Shown here one piece after another: positions 17,755 to 27,442 of a stretch of DNA of 61,151 nucleotides. The notes beneath the pieces were generated by a model. It had not been told where the DNA came from. It did not search any database and saw only the letters and a program-made list of their open reading frames with translations. Made by a program: the position numbers and the translations under genes. The DNA is from a virus: positions 1-61,151 of the IMG/VR virus record IMGVR_UViG_3300025168_000089, one strand, 5' to 3'. Position 1 is the first letter of the stretch; each line of letters starts with the position of its first letter.

Positions 17755-18021
17755 ATGGTAAAAAAATATAAACAAATAGTTACCCCTGAAGGATCTACAA
17801 GAGTAGAAATTACAGGAGCAGAGTTGCAGGAAATTGAAAATAGAATAGCATCTAACAATAGTGCAGAAGCAACAACTTTAAAAAACAATGAACTCGTTGT
17901 TTTTAATAGACAAAAAGAATATGGCACTGTTGAGAAGCAAATAGAATTTATAACAGAAAAAGGTTTGGAAGCATGGAAAACAAATGTTCAAGCAATTAAA
18001 ACAAAGTATCCAAAGGAATAA
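17755..18021 (+). CDS. probable tail fibre chaperone
   Basis: The 88-residue helical protein (TGAELQEIENRIASNNSAEA) ends EKGLEAWKTNVQAIKTKYPK, matching the ending of the protein at 15354. The shared ending and the same position after a fibre gene indicate a related chaperone for the fibre at 17057. It begins 2 bases after that fibre. Confidence 0.6.
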   Translation: MVKKYKQIVTPEGSTRVEITGAELQEIENRIASNNSAEATTLKNNELVVFNRQKEYGTVEKQIEFITEKGLEAWKTNVQAIKTKYPKE

Positions 18022-18024
18022 GAC

Positions 18025-18576
18025 ATGACACTAACAACAATTAACCTCGCAGCTTTAGGCGATACAGTAAATTTAACAACAGAGGTGACTGGTACCTTGC
18101 CTACGGGTAATGGTGGAACGGCAGCTACTACTCTGGCGGGTGCAGGACTGTCAAATACTCCAGCTTTTAATGTTTATAATAATGCAGCTCAATCATTAGC
18201 AAGTGCAACAGCTACAGAATTAGTTTGGAATATTGAAAATATAGATTCAGATGGAAAATTTGCAAGTAATAGGTTCACTCCTACAATAGCAGGAAATTAT
18301 GTAATTCACGCACAAATTGTAGTTGGAAATTTAGATAGTGGAGAACAAGTACGTATTTCACTTAGAAAAAATGGAAGTCAAATAACAAGTCCTTATCCTC
18401 AAACAGAAATGTTTACTTATGGAACTAATCAAGTTATTTATTCAATGGTAACACAAATTGTTACTTTAAACACTACAGATTATGTTTCAGCATTTGGTTA
18501 TCAAAATGAAGGATCAGCACAGGATTCAATAGCATCTGTAAATATGTTTTGGGGTTACAAACTAATAGGAGTATAA
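18025..18576 (+). CDS. tail fibre / adhesin protein
   Basis: The 183-residue protein begins MTLTTINLAALGDTVNLTTE, followed by a Gly/Thr linker and a C-terminal C1q-like beta domain (NRFTPTIAGNYVIHAQIVVG). The tip is similar in style to those at 11851 and 14661, giving at least three related jelly-roll adhesins. Confidence 0.66.
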   Translation: MTLTTINLAALGDTVNLTTEVTGTLPTGNGGTAATTLAGAGLSNTPAFNVYNNAAQSLASATATELVWNIENIDSDGKFASNRFTPTIAGNYVIHAQIVVGNLDSGEQVRISLRKNGSQITSPYPQTEMFTYGTNQVIYSMVTQIVTLNTTDYVSAFGYQNEGSAQDSIASVNMFWGYKLIGV

Positions 18577-18579
18577 TAA

Positions 18580-18636
18580 ATGGCTTTTGGTGCAGGAGAA
18601 ATTAATAAAATAACTTTCTTATATAAGGACGCTTAA
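18580..18636 (+). CDS. possible 18-residue peptide
   Basis: ATG 18580 reads MAFGAGEINKITFLYKDA and stops at 18634-18636, overlapping the next ATG by one base. The coupling suggests translation. The sequence resembles the beginning of longer fibre-associated proteins, so it could also be a remnant of a truncated gene. No ribosome binding site stands out beyond AGGAG at 18567-18571. Confidence 0.35.
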   Translation: MAFGAGEINKITFLYKDA

Positions 18637-19370
18637 TGTTTTTTGGCGCAACTCCTTTTTCTGAAGTTGCATTCAGTGAAGATCCATTTCATAATGCGAT
18701 TGTAGCTGTTTCAGGGCAACAAGCTACTATTACTATTGGAAATGTTACAGTAGGGGCTGGAATAGTAGTTATACCTAGTGCTCAATTATTAAATGCCACT
18801 CTTAATAGTGTAGCAGGAGTTACGGGAACTGCTTTATTTACTGCACCAGATCAACAATTAAATATAGGACAAGGAGACCCTAATATTGTTATAGATGGTC
18901 CTGTTTCAGCACAAGGTCAGCAATTAAATATAGCAGCATCCTCTACTTTTTCTGTTAATACAGGGCAAACAATAATTGCTTCAGGACAACAACTTTCAAC
19001 TGCAACTGGAAATGTATTAATTCATATTCCTACAAGTGTATTACTTAATGGACAACAATTAAATACTGGAGTTGGAAATGTAACAGTAGCAGGGGGAGTA
19101 TTATTAACTGCTATTGGAACACAAGCAACTATACGTGCAGGAAATGTTACTCAAGCTACTAATCAATTCATTACAGCAGGAAGTCAAAATTTAAGTGCAT
19201 TAACAGGAAATGTTACTATTAATCACGATCAAATACTGTCAATTTCTGGAATTTCTGCTAATATAAGAGTTGGTTCAGCAATTTTCTGGGATCCAGTTAT
19301 ACCGGGCGTGAGTAACTTATGGACGAATGTAAATGCGACAACCACTAATACGTGGACGAAAATAAATTAA
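18636..19370 (+). CDS. repetitive beta structural protein
   Basis: The 244-residue protein starts MFFGATPFSEVAFSEDPF and then repeats a ~25-residue unit of the form Gly-Gln-Gln-(L/A)-x-(T/I)-x-x-G-N-V-T, for example GQQATITIGNVTVGAG and GQQLNTGVGNVTVAGG. Such repeats should build a beta-solenoid shaft. This family is frequent in marine phage tail regions. It ends in a Trp/Thr segment (LWTNVNATTTNTWTKIN). Confidence 0.66.
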   Translation: MFFGATPFSEVAFSEDPFHNAIVAVSGQQATITIGNVTVGAGIVVIPSAQLLNATLNSVAGVTGTALFTAPDQQLNIGQGDPNIVIDGPVSAQGQQLNIAASSTFSVNTGQTIIASGQQLSTATGNVLIHIPTSVLLNGQQLNTGVGNVTVAGGVLLTAIGTQATIRAGNVTQATNQFITAGSQNLSALTGNVTINHDQILSISGISANIRVGSAIFWDPVIPGVSNLWTNVNATTTNTWTKIN

Positions 19371-19382
19371 GGATAAATAACA

Positions 19383-20168
19383 ATGGCATCAACATATACT
19401 GCAAGACTAAAAATGGAAGTTATGGAAGCCGGTGCCAATTCTGGTACTTGGGGAAATAACACAAACGATAATTTAAAAGTAATAGACGCATCAGTCGGAG
19501 GATATTTAAGTAAATCAGTATCTGGAAGTGCTAATGTTACTTTAACTTCAGCGAATAGAGACCCTGATGTAGAAACAACGAATGAAGCTGGAAATGCAAT
19601 CATTGATTTTAATGGAACATTATCAGGTAATATTTATGTTTTTTTACCAGCGATTGAAAGAGAATATATACTTTATAATAATACTTCAGGAGCTTACACA
19701 TTACAAGTAGCACCGACTGGACATGCTGCAAATAATATAACTTTAACTCAAGGAGCGCATACTATTTCTTATATTCAAAATGGAAATAGTGTAAAAGATT
19801 TATTTGCTTCTTCTTTAGGCAATCTTTCAGTTTTAGGAACTGCTTCTGTAGGAGGAATTTCTACTTTAACGGGAAATGTCGCAATGTCAGCTAATGCAAC
19901 TGTTGGAGCTAAATTAACAGTAACAGGAGATATAATAGCTTCAGCGAATGCTAACGTAACGACTAATGTAAATGTTACTGGAAATATATCAGCACATACT
20001 ACTACTTCAAATGTTAATGTATCAAGTAAAACTTTAACTTTAGATGATGATCAAATAGCTTATGTTAAAGTAAATAATGCAGGTAAAAATGCATTAGGAG
20101 CAAGGACATTAAGTACTTCTGCACCAAGTGGTGGAGCTAGTGGTGATATTTGGTATAAATATTCTTAA
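19383..20168 (+). CDS. tail fibre protein, beta-repeat
   Basis: The 261-residue protein begins MASTYTARLKMEVMEAGANS and GTWGNNTNDNLKVIDASVGG, a motif widely seen at the start of marine phage tail fibres. The second half repeats Asn/Val/Thr-rich strands (GNVAMSANATVGAKLTVTGD; NVTTNVNVTGNISAH), suggesting a trimeric shaft. It lies 5 bases before the next fibre gene. Confidence 0.7.
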   Translation: MASTYTARLKMEVMEAGANSGTWGNNTNDNLKVIDASVGGYLSKSVSGSANVTLTSANRDPDVETTNEAGNAIIDFNGTLSGNIYVFLPAIEREYILYNNTSGAYTLQVAPTGHAANNITLTQGAHTISYIQNGNSVKDLFASSLGNLSVLGTASVGGISTLTGNVAMSANATVGAKLTVTGDIIASANANVTTNVNVTGNISAHTTTSNVNVSSKTLTLDDDQIAYVKVNNAGKNALGARTLSTSAPSGGASGDIWYKYS

Positions 20169-20173
20169 ATTAT

Positions 20174-21046
20174 ATGGCAACATATGTTAATGATAGCGGT
20201 ACATGGAGAGAAATAAGTAATTTATATGTGCATGACGGAACGTCATTTACTAATAAAACTATCGACAATGCTTATTTAAATGATTCTGGGACTTGGAGAG
20301 AAGTCTTTACTCTTTTTACTACAACGGGTTATTCTACATCTGTGGGAAGTATAACAGTTCCTAGTGGAGCTAATGCTATTCATGTTCAATACGCTGTAGG
20401 TGGTGGCGGTGGTGGATTTACGGGAGCTGATTATGATAAAGCTGGTGGTGAATCAGCCGGGTCTAGTGGAGCTGGAGGAGCCTATATTTCTGATAAAGTA
20501 TTTAGTATTATAGGAGGAGAAACATTAACTATTGCAGCTGGAGCAGCTGGAGCAGCTGATACAAGTGGTGATAGATATTCAGGTTCATCTAGTCCTGGAG
20601 CAACAACTTCTGTTGTAGGAGGAATTACAGGGAGTTTATTTACTTTGGGAGGTGGTGGCGGTGCTTCTGCTTCTGGAGGAGGTGTTCAAGGCCCACTTCG
20701 TAGTAATACTGCTGGAACTGGAGGAAGTGCTACTATTTCTACTTCTTTATCTTCTGGAACGACTACTGATGGAATAAATATAACGACTTTAAATGGAGGA
20801 CCTACAGGAACATTTAATCAAGGTGGTGCCGGTGGTGATGGTATTACAAATGGAAACTGTGGCGGAGATAACTGTAGTATTACAGGAAGTACAGGAGGTA
20901 CTTCATATAATGGAAATGTAGCTGGTGGCGGTGCTTCAACTGTTGGAACTCGTGGCTCTGGTGGAGGGGGTGGAAGTCATCCATTGTCTCTTGGTGCTGC
21001 TGGTGGTGCTGGTGAAATTAATTATAGATTTATGAGAATTATTTAA
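20174..21046 (+). CDS. glycine-rich tail tip protein
   Basis: The 290-residue protein has two copies of an N-terminal SGTWREISNLYVHDGTSF-like unit (second copy DSGTWREVFTLF) and then long polyglycine-rich runs (AVGGGGGGF, GGGGGASASGGG, GGGGGSHPL). Gly-rich loops like these form the sandwich domains of phage adhesins such as the T-even gp38 type and receptor tips. It is the last fibre gene before the tail tube protein. Confidence 0.68.
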   Translation: MATYVNDSGTWREISNLYVHDGTSFTNKTIDNAYLNDSGTWREVFTLFTTTGYSTSVGSITVPSGANAIHVQYAVGGGGGGFTGADYDKAGGESAGSSGAGGAYISDKVFSIIGGETLTIAAGAAGAADTSGDRYSGSSSPGATTSVVGGITGSLFTLGGGGGASASGGGVQGPLRSNTAGTGGSATISTSLSSGTTTDGINITTLNGGPTGTFNQGGAGGDGITNGNCGGDNCSITGSTGGTSYNGNVAGGGASTVGTRGSGGGGGSHPLSLGAAGGAGEINYRFMRII

Positions 21047-22902
21047 TGGCATATACTAACGTAAAATTTGTTGGTGGTATAAATAAAGAAACGACAGAGT
21101 ATGGAGCTGAAGGCCAATGGGTTGACGGTGATAAAATTCGTTTTCGATATGGACTTCCTCAAAAAATAGGGGGTTGGGTCAAAGCTTCCGTCTATGCATT
21201 AGTAGGAGTAACGAGAGGTTTATTTAGTTGGTTTGATTTAGGCGGTACTCGTTACGCTGCGATAGGAACTAATAGAAAAGTTTATTTATTTGAAGGTGAT
21301 AATTTTTATGATATTACACCTACGAGAGCTACATTTACTTCTCAAAATAACTGTTTCACGACTACTAATGGATCATCTATTTTTACAGCTACTGTAGTAA
21401 ATCATGGATGTATAGCAGGTGAATTTGTAATTATTAGTGGTACTACGAGTTTAGCTGCTACTACGAGTTTTACTGCAGCTAATTTTAATCAACAATTTGA
21501 AGTACAAACTGTTATTGACGCAGATAACTTTACTTTAACGATGGCGACTAGTAATACAGAAACAGCGGCAGGAATAACTACTAATGGAACAGCTAGTTTT
21601 GTTTTTCAATTAGAAGGTGAGCCAGCAACTCAGACATATGGATATGGCTGGGGAACAAATACATGGAATACAGATGCGTGGGGAACTGCAAGAACTATAT
21701 CTAACGTTACTCTTGATGCAGGAATTTGGCATTTTGATAATGGTGGCGAAGATTTATTTGCCTGGTTAAAAAATGGAGGTTTATACCAATGGGATGTAAC
21801 GAGTGGTGTGACTACTCCTTTAACAATATTAACGAATGCACCAACTAAATCAGTGACGGGATTAGTTTCTACTCCTGATAGACATCTTATATGTTTTGGA
21901 ACAACTTTAATTGGAACTACTAATCAAGATAAAATGTTTATTCGCTGGTCAAGTCAAGAAGCTTTTACTACATGGACACCGGGAGTAGCTAATACATCAG
22001 GCTCTCAACGATTAGGAGAGGGAAGTAGAATTATAGCAGCTCAATCTACACGTGGTGAGATATTAGTATGGACTGATACTGCCTTACATTCAATGCAATT
22101 TATTGGTCCACCATACACTTTTGGATTTAGATTATTAGGAACAGATTGTGGACTCGTTGCTTTAAATGCAGCAGTAGTAGTAAATGATAAAGCTTATTGG
22201 ATGGCCGATGGTAGATTCATGATGTATGCGGGAGCGATACAAGAAATACCATGTAGTGTAAAACAGTATGTATTTAATGATATTAATAGAACGCAATACT
22301 CTCAAGTATATGCGGGAGAGAATAATCAATTCAATGAAGTTATTTGGTATTACTGTTCTGCTAGTAGTAGTGATATAGATAGATATGTTATTTTTAATTA
22401 TGTAGATAATGTGTGGTATATAGGTACGTTAAATAGAACTGCATGGATAGATAACGCAGTCTTTCAACAGCCTATGGCGTTAAATTATAGTTCTACGTCA
22501 ACTGCAGCAACACAAGATACTATTTATGGAGTAACTGCAGGTCGTTCATATTTATATGATCATGAATCAGGGACATCAGATGATGGTGCTATTTTAGAAT
22601 CAACTTTAACGAGTGGAGATGCTGATATTGCTGATGGAGATACTTTTACTTTTATTCGAGGGATAATTCCTGACTTTAAAAATTTAGCCGGGACTGTAAA
22701 AATGGTTGTTCAATCTCGTGACTTTCCTGCAGATTCTCAAACAACTACAAATAATTTAGAAGTTACTACATCTACAAAATTATTGAATATGAGAGCACGT
22801 GGACGACAAGTTTCGCTTAAAATATTTAATGATACTTCAACTAGTGATAATTGGAGATTTGGTACTTTACGAATGGATACAAAACAAGATGGGAAAAGAT
22901 GA
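21046..22902 (+). CDS. tail needle-base / DNA-stabilising protein (P22 gp10-like)
   Basis: The 618-residue protein begins MAYTNVKFVGGINKETTEYG then KIRFRYGLPQKIGGWVKA, typical of the large marine podovirus tail protein usually linked to P22 gp10. Repeated beta strands with Trp and Asp suggest a propeller-like tail nozzle that closes the head-tail channel after packaging. Size and position, between fibres and ejection proteins, agree. T7 gp12-like nozzle is the other reading. Confidence 0.72.
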   Translation: MAYTNVKFVGGINKETTEYGAEGQWVDGDKIRFRYGLPQKIGGWVKASVYALVGVTRGLFSWFDLGGTRYAAIGTNRKVYLFEGDNFYDITPTRATFTSQNNCFTTTNGSSIFTATVVNHGCIAGEFVIISGTTSLAATTSFTAANFNQQFEVQTVIDADNFTLTMATSNTETAAGITTNGTASFVFQLEGEPATQTYGYGWGTNTWNTDAWGTARTISNVTLDAGIWHFDNGGEDLFAWLKNGGLYQWDVTSGVTTPLTILTNAPTKSVTGLVSTPDRHLICFGTTLIGTTNQDKMFIRWSSQEAFTTWTPGVANTSGSQRLGEGSRIIAAQSTRGEILVWTDTALHSMQFIGPPYTFGFRLLGTDCGLVALNAAVVVNDKAYWMADGRFMMYAGAIQEIPCSVKQYVFNDINRTQYSQVYAGENNQFNEVIWYYCSASSSDIDRYVIFNYVDNVWYIGTLNRTAWIDNAVFQQPMALNYSSTSTAATQDTIYGVTAGRSYLYDHESGTSDDGAILESTLTSGDADIADGDTFTFIRGIIPDFKNLAGTVKMVVQSRDFPADSQTTTNNLEVTTSTKLLNMRARGRQVSLKIFNDTSTSDNWRFGTLRMDTKQDGKR

Positions 22903-23153
22903 GTTTTAAACCACCTCCGAGTTTACCTATCGCAATAAAAGGTCAAGATTTAATAACTACATTAAATGTTACTAATAGCACGTTAGAGAGATATTTAACT
23001 GAGATAAATCAAGCGGCAGCTATAGGATATTCAACTTCAAATATTACTGAAACAAAGACATTAAATGGCTCTACAGCAGTTTTAGCTGACGTTATTAATG
23101 TACTTGGAACTCTAATCGATGTATTAAAAACTAAAGGATTATTAGATGATTAA
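22899..23153 (+). CDS. small structural-region protein
   Basis: The 84-residue protein (MSFKPPPSLPIAIKGQDLIT) starts at ATG 22899, overlapping the upstream TGA as ATGA. The frame extends further to TTG 22851, rejected because the coupled ATG is more likely. The Pro-rich N terminus and helical end (VLADVINVLGTLIDVLKTKG) suggest a tail accessory. Function unknown. Confidence 0.58.
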   Translation: MSFKPPPSLPIAIKGQDLITTLNVTNSTLERYLTEINQAAAIGYSTSNITETKTLNGSTAVLADVINVLGTLIDVLKTKGLLDD

Positions 23154-23589
23154 ATTAAGAGTAGCTAAAGATACTGATACCTATCAAATAAGAGAACTTT
23201 TAAAAAAATGGTTAATTGAGACAAAACTTAACTTTGGGCAAACAAACAATAGTAAAGCAAGTGAAAATATATTAGAATACATACGTCAACACTTTGTTAT
23301 AATAGCAGAGGAAGATGATAAGATTATTGGAAGTATAGCAATGGCAAATTGCGATACATGGTATACTGATAAAGCTTTTTATAGAACGTTATGGTTTTTT
23401 GTAGATGAAACGAAAAGAAATCCTAATATCGCTAAAAGCTTATTGGATTTTGCAAGAGAGTATGCAAAAGGAAAAAATATACCCATGATTTTAGAGATTA
23501 TGCAAGGTAAAGATATGGAGAGAAAACATCAATGGGCTACACGACAAAATCTTAATTATCTTGGTGGAACTTACTCGGAGGGAATATGA
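23146..23589 (+). CDS. GNAT-family acetyltransferase
   Basis: The 147-residue protein has the GNAT layout: an N-terminal strand-helix (KLRVAKDTDTYQIRELLKKW), the central FVIIAEEDDKIIGSIAMAN and LWFFVDETKRNPNIAKSLLD as the strand 4 and acetyl-CoA-binding loop region, then YAKGKNIPMILEIMQ. It would transfer an acetyl group from acetyl-CoA to an amine. The genomic place, among tail genes, suggests modification of a virion protein or a host target. The pyrophosphate loop Q/RxxGxG/A is degenerate (KRNPNIA). Confidence 0.72.
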   Translation: MIKLRVAKDTDTYQIRELLKKWLIETKLNFGQTNNSKASENILEYIRQHFVIIAEEDDKIIGSIAMANCDTWYTDKAFYRTLWFFVDETKRNPNIAKSLLDFAREYAKGKNIPMILEIMQGKDMERKHQWATRQNLNYLGGTYSEGI

Positions 23590-24170
23590 TGGGAAGTATA
23601 TTTAAACCACAATCGTCAACAGCGCCAGTTGGATTTTCAGGTGCAACTCAATATAATATACCAGAATATTTTCAAAAAGTGCAAGAAGAATTACCTCAAC
23701 ATCAATTTAATACTTTTCAAACAACAAATAATGTTGCGCCAAATTATACAGAAAATCCCGCTCCTACAGTTTTAGAACAAGCAACTAATGTTGAATCTCC
23801 AAATATTAATTCTATACCTTCTTCAGTTACTCCAGAAAAGGGAGTAGAATCTCTACCACAAACACAATCGAGTGGATTTAATTTTGATCCAAATGGAGGA
23901 AGTTTATTTGATCAGATGTCAACATCTTATGGACAACCTGCTACATGGCAACAACAATACCAACAACAAAATCCTAATGCTAATAATATATTAAGAGGAG
24001 GCAGTAATTTCACTCAAGGATTTCAAGATTATATAGGACAACAAGGATATCATGTTCAAGATAATTCATCTTTTGATGGAGGTATGAATATCGTAGAAAA
24101 ATTAAAACAAGATATTATTAAAAAAGGTGATCCTTCGAATCTTTTCACTCAACAACAAAGAAGGATATAA
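23589..24170 (+). CDS. probable ejection-complex protein, paralogue of the next gene
   Basis: The 193-residue protein starts MGSIFKPQSSTAPVGFSGAT, closely matching the next gene's MGSLFKPQSS. ATG 23589 is preferred to ATG 23586 because GGAGGG at 23577-23582 is 6 bases upstream and the paralogue starts the same way. After ~35 shared residues it diverges into a Gln/Asn/Pro-rich, low-complexity chain. It may be an internal virion protein or regulator of the ejection set. Confidence 0.55.
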   Translation: MGSIFKPQSSTAPVGFSGATQYNIPEYFQKVQEELPQHQFNTFQTTNNVAPNYTENPAPTVLEQATNVESPNINSIPSSVTPEKGVESLPQTQSSGFNFDPNGGSLFDQMSTSYGQPATWQQQYQQQNPNANNILRGGSNFTQGFQDYIGQQGYHVQDNSSFDGGMNIVEKLKQDIIKKGDPSNLFTQQQRRI

Positions 24171-25069
24171 TGGGAAGTTTATTTAAACCACAATCATCGG
24201 TCGTACCAGCTTCATCTTCAGGAGAAACTAAATACGAAATTCCTGAATATTTTAAAAAAGCACAAGAAGAATTATTTAATAGAGCTAGTGCTGAATCTAA
24301 AAGACCATATCAATCATATGGTGGAAAAAGAATAGCTGACTTTACACAAGGACAACAAGATGCAATGAAAGTAGCTTATGGAAATTTAGGCGCTTTTGAA
24401 AAATCAGGAGTTACTAAAGAATCGAGAGGTTTATATGACCAAGCATCAAATATTGCAGGAGAAAGATTCGAAGGATCAACTGTAGATCAATACATGAATC
24501 CCTATATTAAAAATGTAGTTGATAGGTCAATGTCAAGTTTAGGAGAAATAGCGGGACAACAAAGAGGACAACGAGCAGCGGGTCAAGTATCAGGAGGAGC
24601 TTTTGGTGGATCACGAGCAGCGATAGAGAACGCTTTAGCTCAAGAAAGAGAAATGAAAGCTGGTGGAGATTTAACAGCTCAATTATATGGACAAGGTTTT
24701 GAACAAGGAAGAGGAGCATTCTTAAATAATAAAGCTATGCGTTATAACGATATGGTTAATAAAGCAGGAGTACTTCCTCAACTTCAAATGCAATTACAAG
24801 GAAATAATATGCAAGAAGCACAACAAGCAATGCAATATGGAGGGCAAGAACAGGCCCTTAATCAAGCGAATTTAAATGAATTATATAAAGACTTTATGGA
24901 AAAGCAAGGATATGGAAGAGGTCAATTAGGTTTCTTATCTCAAATAATGGGAGCGGCACCTATACGAAGTTATGGACAATCATCTACTGGTATGCAAGAA
25001 AATGTTATTGGAGGAACTTCACCATTTGCTCAAATAGCTGGAGCTGCAATGACCGGAATGAATTTATAA
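24170..25069 (+). CDS. probable DNA-ejection (internal virion) protein
   Basis: The 299-residue protein is rich in Ala, Gln and Gly, with RGQRAAGQVSGGAFGGSRAA near the centre and helical Gln-rich stretches. This composition is typical of small ejection proteins (P22 gp7-like) in marine podoviruses. Its N-terminal 35 residues duplicate those of the gene before, and its ATG shares the last A of that gene's TAA. Two much larger ejection candidates follow. Confidence 0.62.
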   Translation: MGSLFKPQSSVVPASSSGETKYEIPEYFKKAQEELFNRASAESKRPYQSYGGKRIADFTQGQQDAMKVAYGNLGAFEKSGVTKESRGLYDQASNIAGERFEGSTVDQYMNPYIKNVVDRSMSSLGEIAGQQRGQRAAGQVSGGAFGGSRAAIENALAQEREMKAGGDLTAQLYGQGFEQGRGAFLNNKAMRYNDMVNKAGVLPQLQMQLQGNNMQEAQQAMQYGGQEQALNQANLNELYKDFMEKQGYGRGQLGFLSQIMGAAPIRSYGQSSTGMQENVIGGTSPFAQIAGAAMTGMNL

Positions 25070-25081
25070 ATTTAAATTTAT

Positions 25082-27442
25082 ATGGCATTAGCTAATTTTT
25101 TTAACCCTAATGGAACTGCTACAGACGATATAACTCAATTAAAAATGTTATCAGATGATAATAATGGAGAGTTAGAAACAGTCGTTAATGAACAACTTAT
25201 TAGTAAGTATGGAAGTTTAGATAAACTTTACGACCAGTATCAGTCTGAGCAATCAGCGGGTGCTGGAGCTGGAGTAGGAACTTTACCAGAAAGTGATGTA
25301 GCTTATAATGAAAAAATAGCTGGATTAATTGCAGAAAGTGGAGCAAATTCAAATAACGATATGATGGCTGATTTCTATAATAATCAACCCGATGCTATTG
25401 GTCAAATGCAATCTCTTGTAAATCAATCAGGAACTGGAGGAGAAGTTATACAAGCTTCTGATGAAGTTGAGGATCCACCTAATCCAGAAGAAAAATTAAC
25501 TTTTGGTAAAGTAGTTTCAGAAATAGCAGGGATACCTTTTAAAGCAGTTGAAGGGATGTATAATAAAGCAGGGAGTATATATGAAACTGTAACTGATCCC
25601 GATAAATTTTCTTCATGGCTACAGTCTCCTCAAACACAAGCTGGATTACGAATGATACAACAAGGTGGAACACCAAGTTTCGCTTCACCTTTCGCTAAAA
25701 TGTCAAAAGCTTTAATAGACACGTCCACTTATTTATCAGCAGCAGAACAAGCAAAAAACACTGGCACAGGAACTACTAAATCAACTGACTTATTATATAT
25801 ACCAGGGCAAAATCCTGTTGTAGATTCTTTATTAAAAATACAAATGCATAGTGAAAGTAAAGGATCAATGTATGATTTCTTAGTTGATGAATCTATGAAA
25901 AATAATTATTTTAAGATTGGAATGCTTACTAATAATGGTCAGCTTGTAGGAGTTGATGGAGTATTAAAACCAAATGATACGAAATATACTGATGAAACAT
26001 TTGAAAATTATGTTGTAGGAGATAATCCAGAAATAGATAAGTTAATTGAAAAGGCTGGACTTACTAAGAAAATTACTAACAGTAAAACTAATAAAATAAA
26101 TATTACTATGGGTCCACAAGATAAAATGTTTGCTATTGAAAATATAGAAACTGATGGAGTAGAATATAAAGCAGGGGAATTTTATGAAACATATGACCCA
26201 AATACAGAGTTAGGTAAAAAAATAGAAGAACGTTATCCAGGTCAATTCAAAAAAGGTGATGAAATAAAAGTTGAATCATTTACAGGAGAGATTGCAGGAG
26301 AAGTTCAATGGGGAGATTTAATCTCTGTAGTAGACGCAGCTAATCCTAAAACTCAAAGTTCACTAGAAGCATTAAAAGATATGCCGCGTTCTGTAGATGC
26401 TAGTGAAAAAGTTAGTTCATTTAAAGATGCGTTACAATCTAGTAGAGCACAAGCTGTTTCATTAAATAATGCAACTGGTGCATTAATGACATTAGATAAC
26501 CCTCAAGAAACTTTAGGTGCATTACAAAATTTCTTTACTCCTTTCGCCAATGTTATTGATAGATTAATGGGTGGAACTGCAACTGGAGATTATATTTTAA
26601 ATGCATTAGTGGGATCAAAAGATGCATTTCAAGCACGAGAAGAAGCTTCTGCATATTTAAATAGAACTGTTATTCCTAAATTAAAAGATTTATATCCGGT
26701 TTCAGATAAAGACGTTGAATTTCTTAAATTAACGATGGCTAATCTAGGAACAAAATCTTACTTTAAACTCGCTTCTTTTTATAATGGTATGTATGCATTC
26801 GATGAAAGAATGAATGACGGACTTCAAGTATTTTATCAAGGCTTAAAAGAACAAGGTATTACGGGATATGATTTTAGCCCTGAGGGAATAAAATTAGATG
26901 GAAAAAATTATCAAGAAGCAATGAGATTTGCTCGTGCATGGGCTAATAAAAGTATTGAAGATGAATGGAAAGAACTTATTAAAGATGAAAAAATTATTAA
27001 TGCCGCTAAAGAGATGAGAGGTGTTAAAAAAGGTGATTTATTAAGTGGTGATATTGGGAATACAACTAAACTCGCTATTATTAATTATGCAAATTCAAAA
27101 GATAAAATGGAAGTAGATTCTGAAAAAATTAGAGCAAATAATAAATCTGAACTTCAACAAATATTTATGGGGTCAGGGAATGCAGACAGAGCAACTGAAT
27201 TAGCTAATAATATAATGAATAGAAGATTTGCTATCTATGCATTAATAGACACTTATAGAAAAGCCGGAAAGCTTAATAAAGAGAATCAATGGGCGCTAGA
27301 TCAAGTTGTACAGCAAATAGAGTCTTTTGAAGATACTTATGGATTAGATTATGGAGTTCATGGAAAAGAAGCTTGGATAGGTGTAGGCAAAACTCCAGAT
27401 AGTTTCTTTAATTATGTATTTAATGAGTTAAAGGCATCATGA
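25082..27442 (+). CDS. large internal virion / ejection protein
   Basis: The 786-residue protein has no membrane segment in its first part and long helical stretches later. Its size, Ser/Ala/Gln-rich N terminus and position between gp7-like and 1082-residue proteins suggest an internal virion protein that leaves the head with the DNA. A regular fold cannot be named from sequence. It overlaps the next gene by 4 bases (ATGA). Confidence 0.6.
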   Translation: MALANFFNPNGTATDDITQLKMLSDDNNGELETVVNEQLISKYGSLDKLYDQYQSEQSAGAGAGVGTLPESDVAYNEKIAGLIAESGANSNNDMMADFYNNQPDAIGQMQSLVNQSGTGGEVIQASDEVEDPPNPEEKLTFGKVVSEIAGIPFKAVEGMYNKAGSIYETVTDPDKFSSWLQSPQTQAGLRMIQQGGTPSFASPFAKMSKALIDTSTYLSAAEQAKNTGTGTTKSTDLLYIPGQNPVVDSLLKIQMHSESKGSMYDFLVDESMKNNYFKIGMLTNNGQLVGVDGVLKPNDTKYTDETFENYVVGDNPEIDKLIEKAGLTKKITNSKTNKINITMGPQDKMFAIENIETDGVEYKAGEFYETYDPNTELGKKIEERYPGQFKKGDEIKVESFTGEIAGEVQWGDLISVVDAANPKTQSSLEALKDMPRSVDASEKVSSFKDALQSSRAQAVSLNNATGALMTLDNPQETLGALQNFFTPFANVIDRLMGGTATGDYILNALVGSKDAFQAREEASAYLNRTVIPKLKDLYPVSDKDVEFLKLTMANLGTKSYFKLASFYNGMYAFDERMNDGLQVFYQGLKEQGITGYDFSPEGIKLDGKNYQEAMRFARAWANKSIEDEWKELIKDEKIINAAKEMRGVKKGDLLSGDIGNTTKLAIINYANSKDKMEVDSEKIRANNKSELQQIFMGSGNADRATELANNIMNRRFAIYALIDTYRKAGKLNKENQWALDQVVQQIESFEDTYGLDYGVHGKEAWIGVGKTPDSFFNYVFNELKAS

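Noticed and set aside
23586-25069. Single split gene by frameshift
   Set aside because: The two products share their N termini rather than continuing each other, so duplication fits better than a frameshift.
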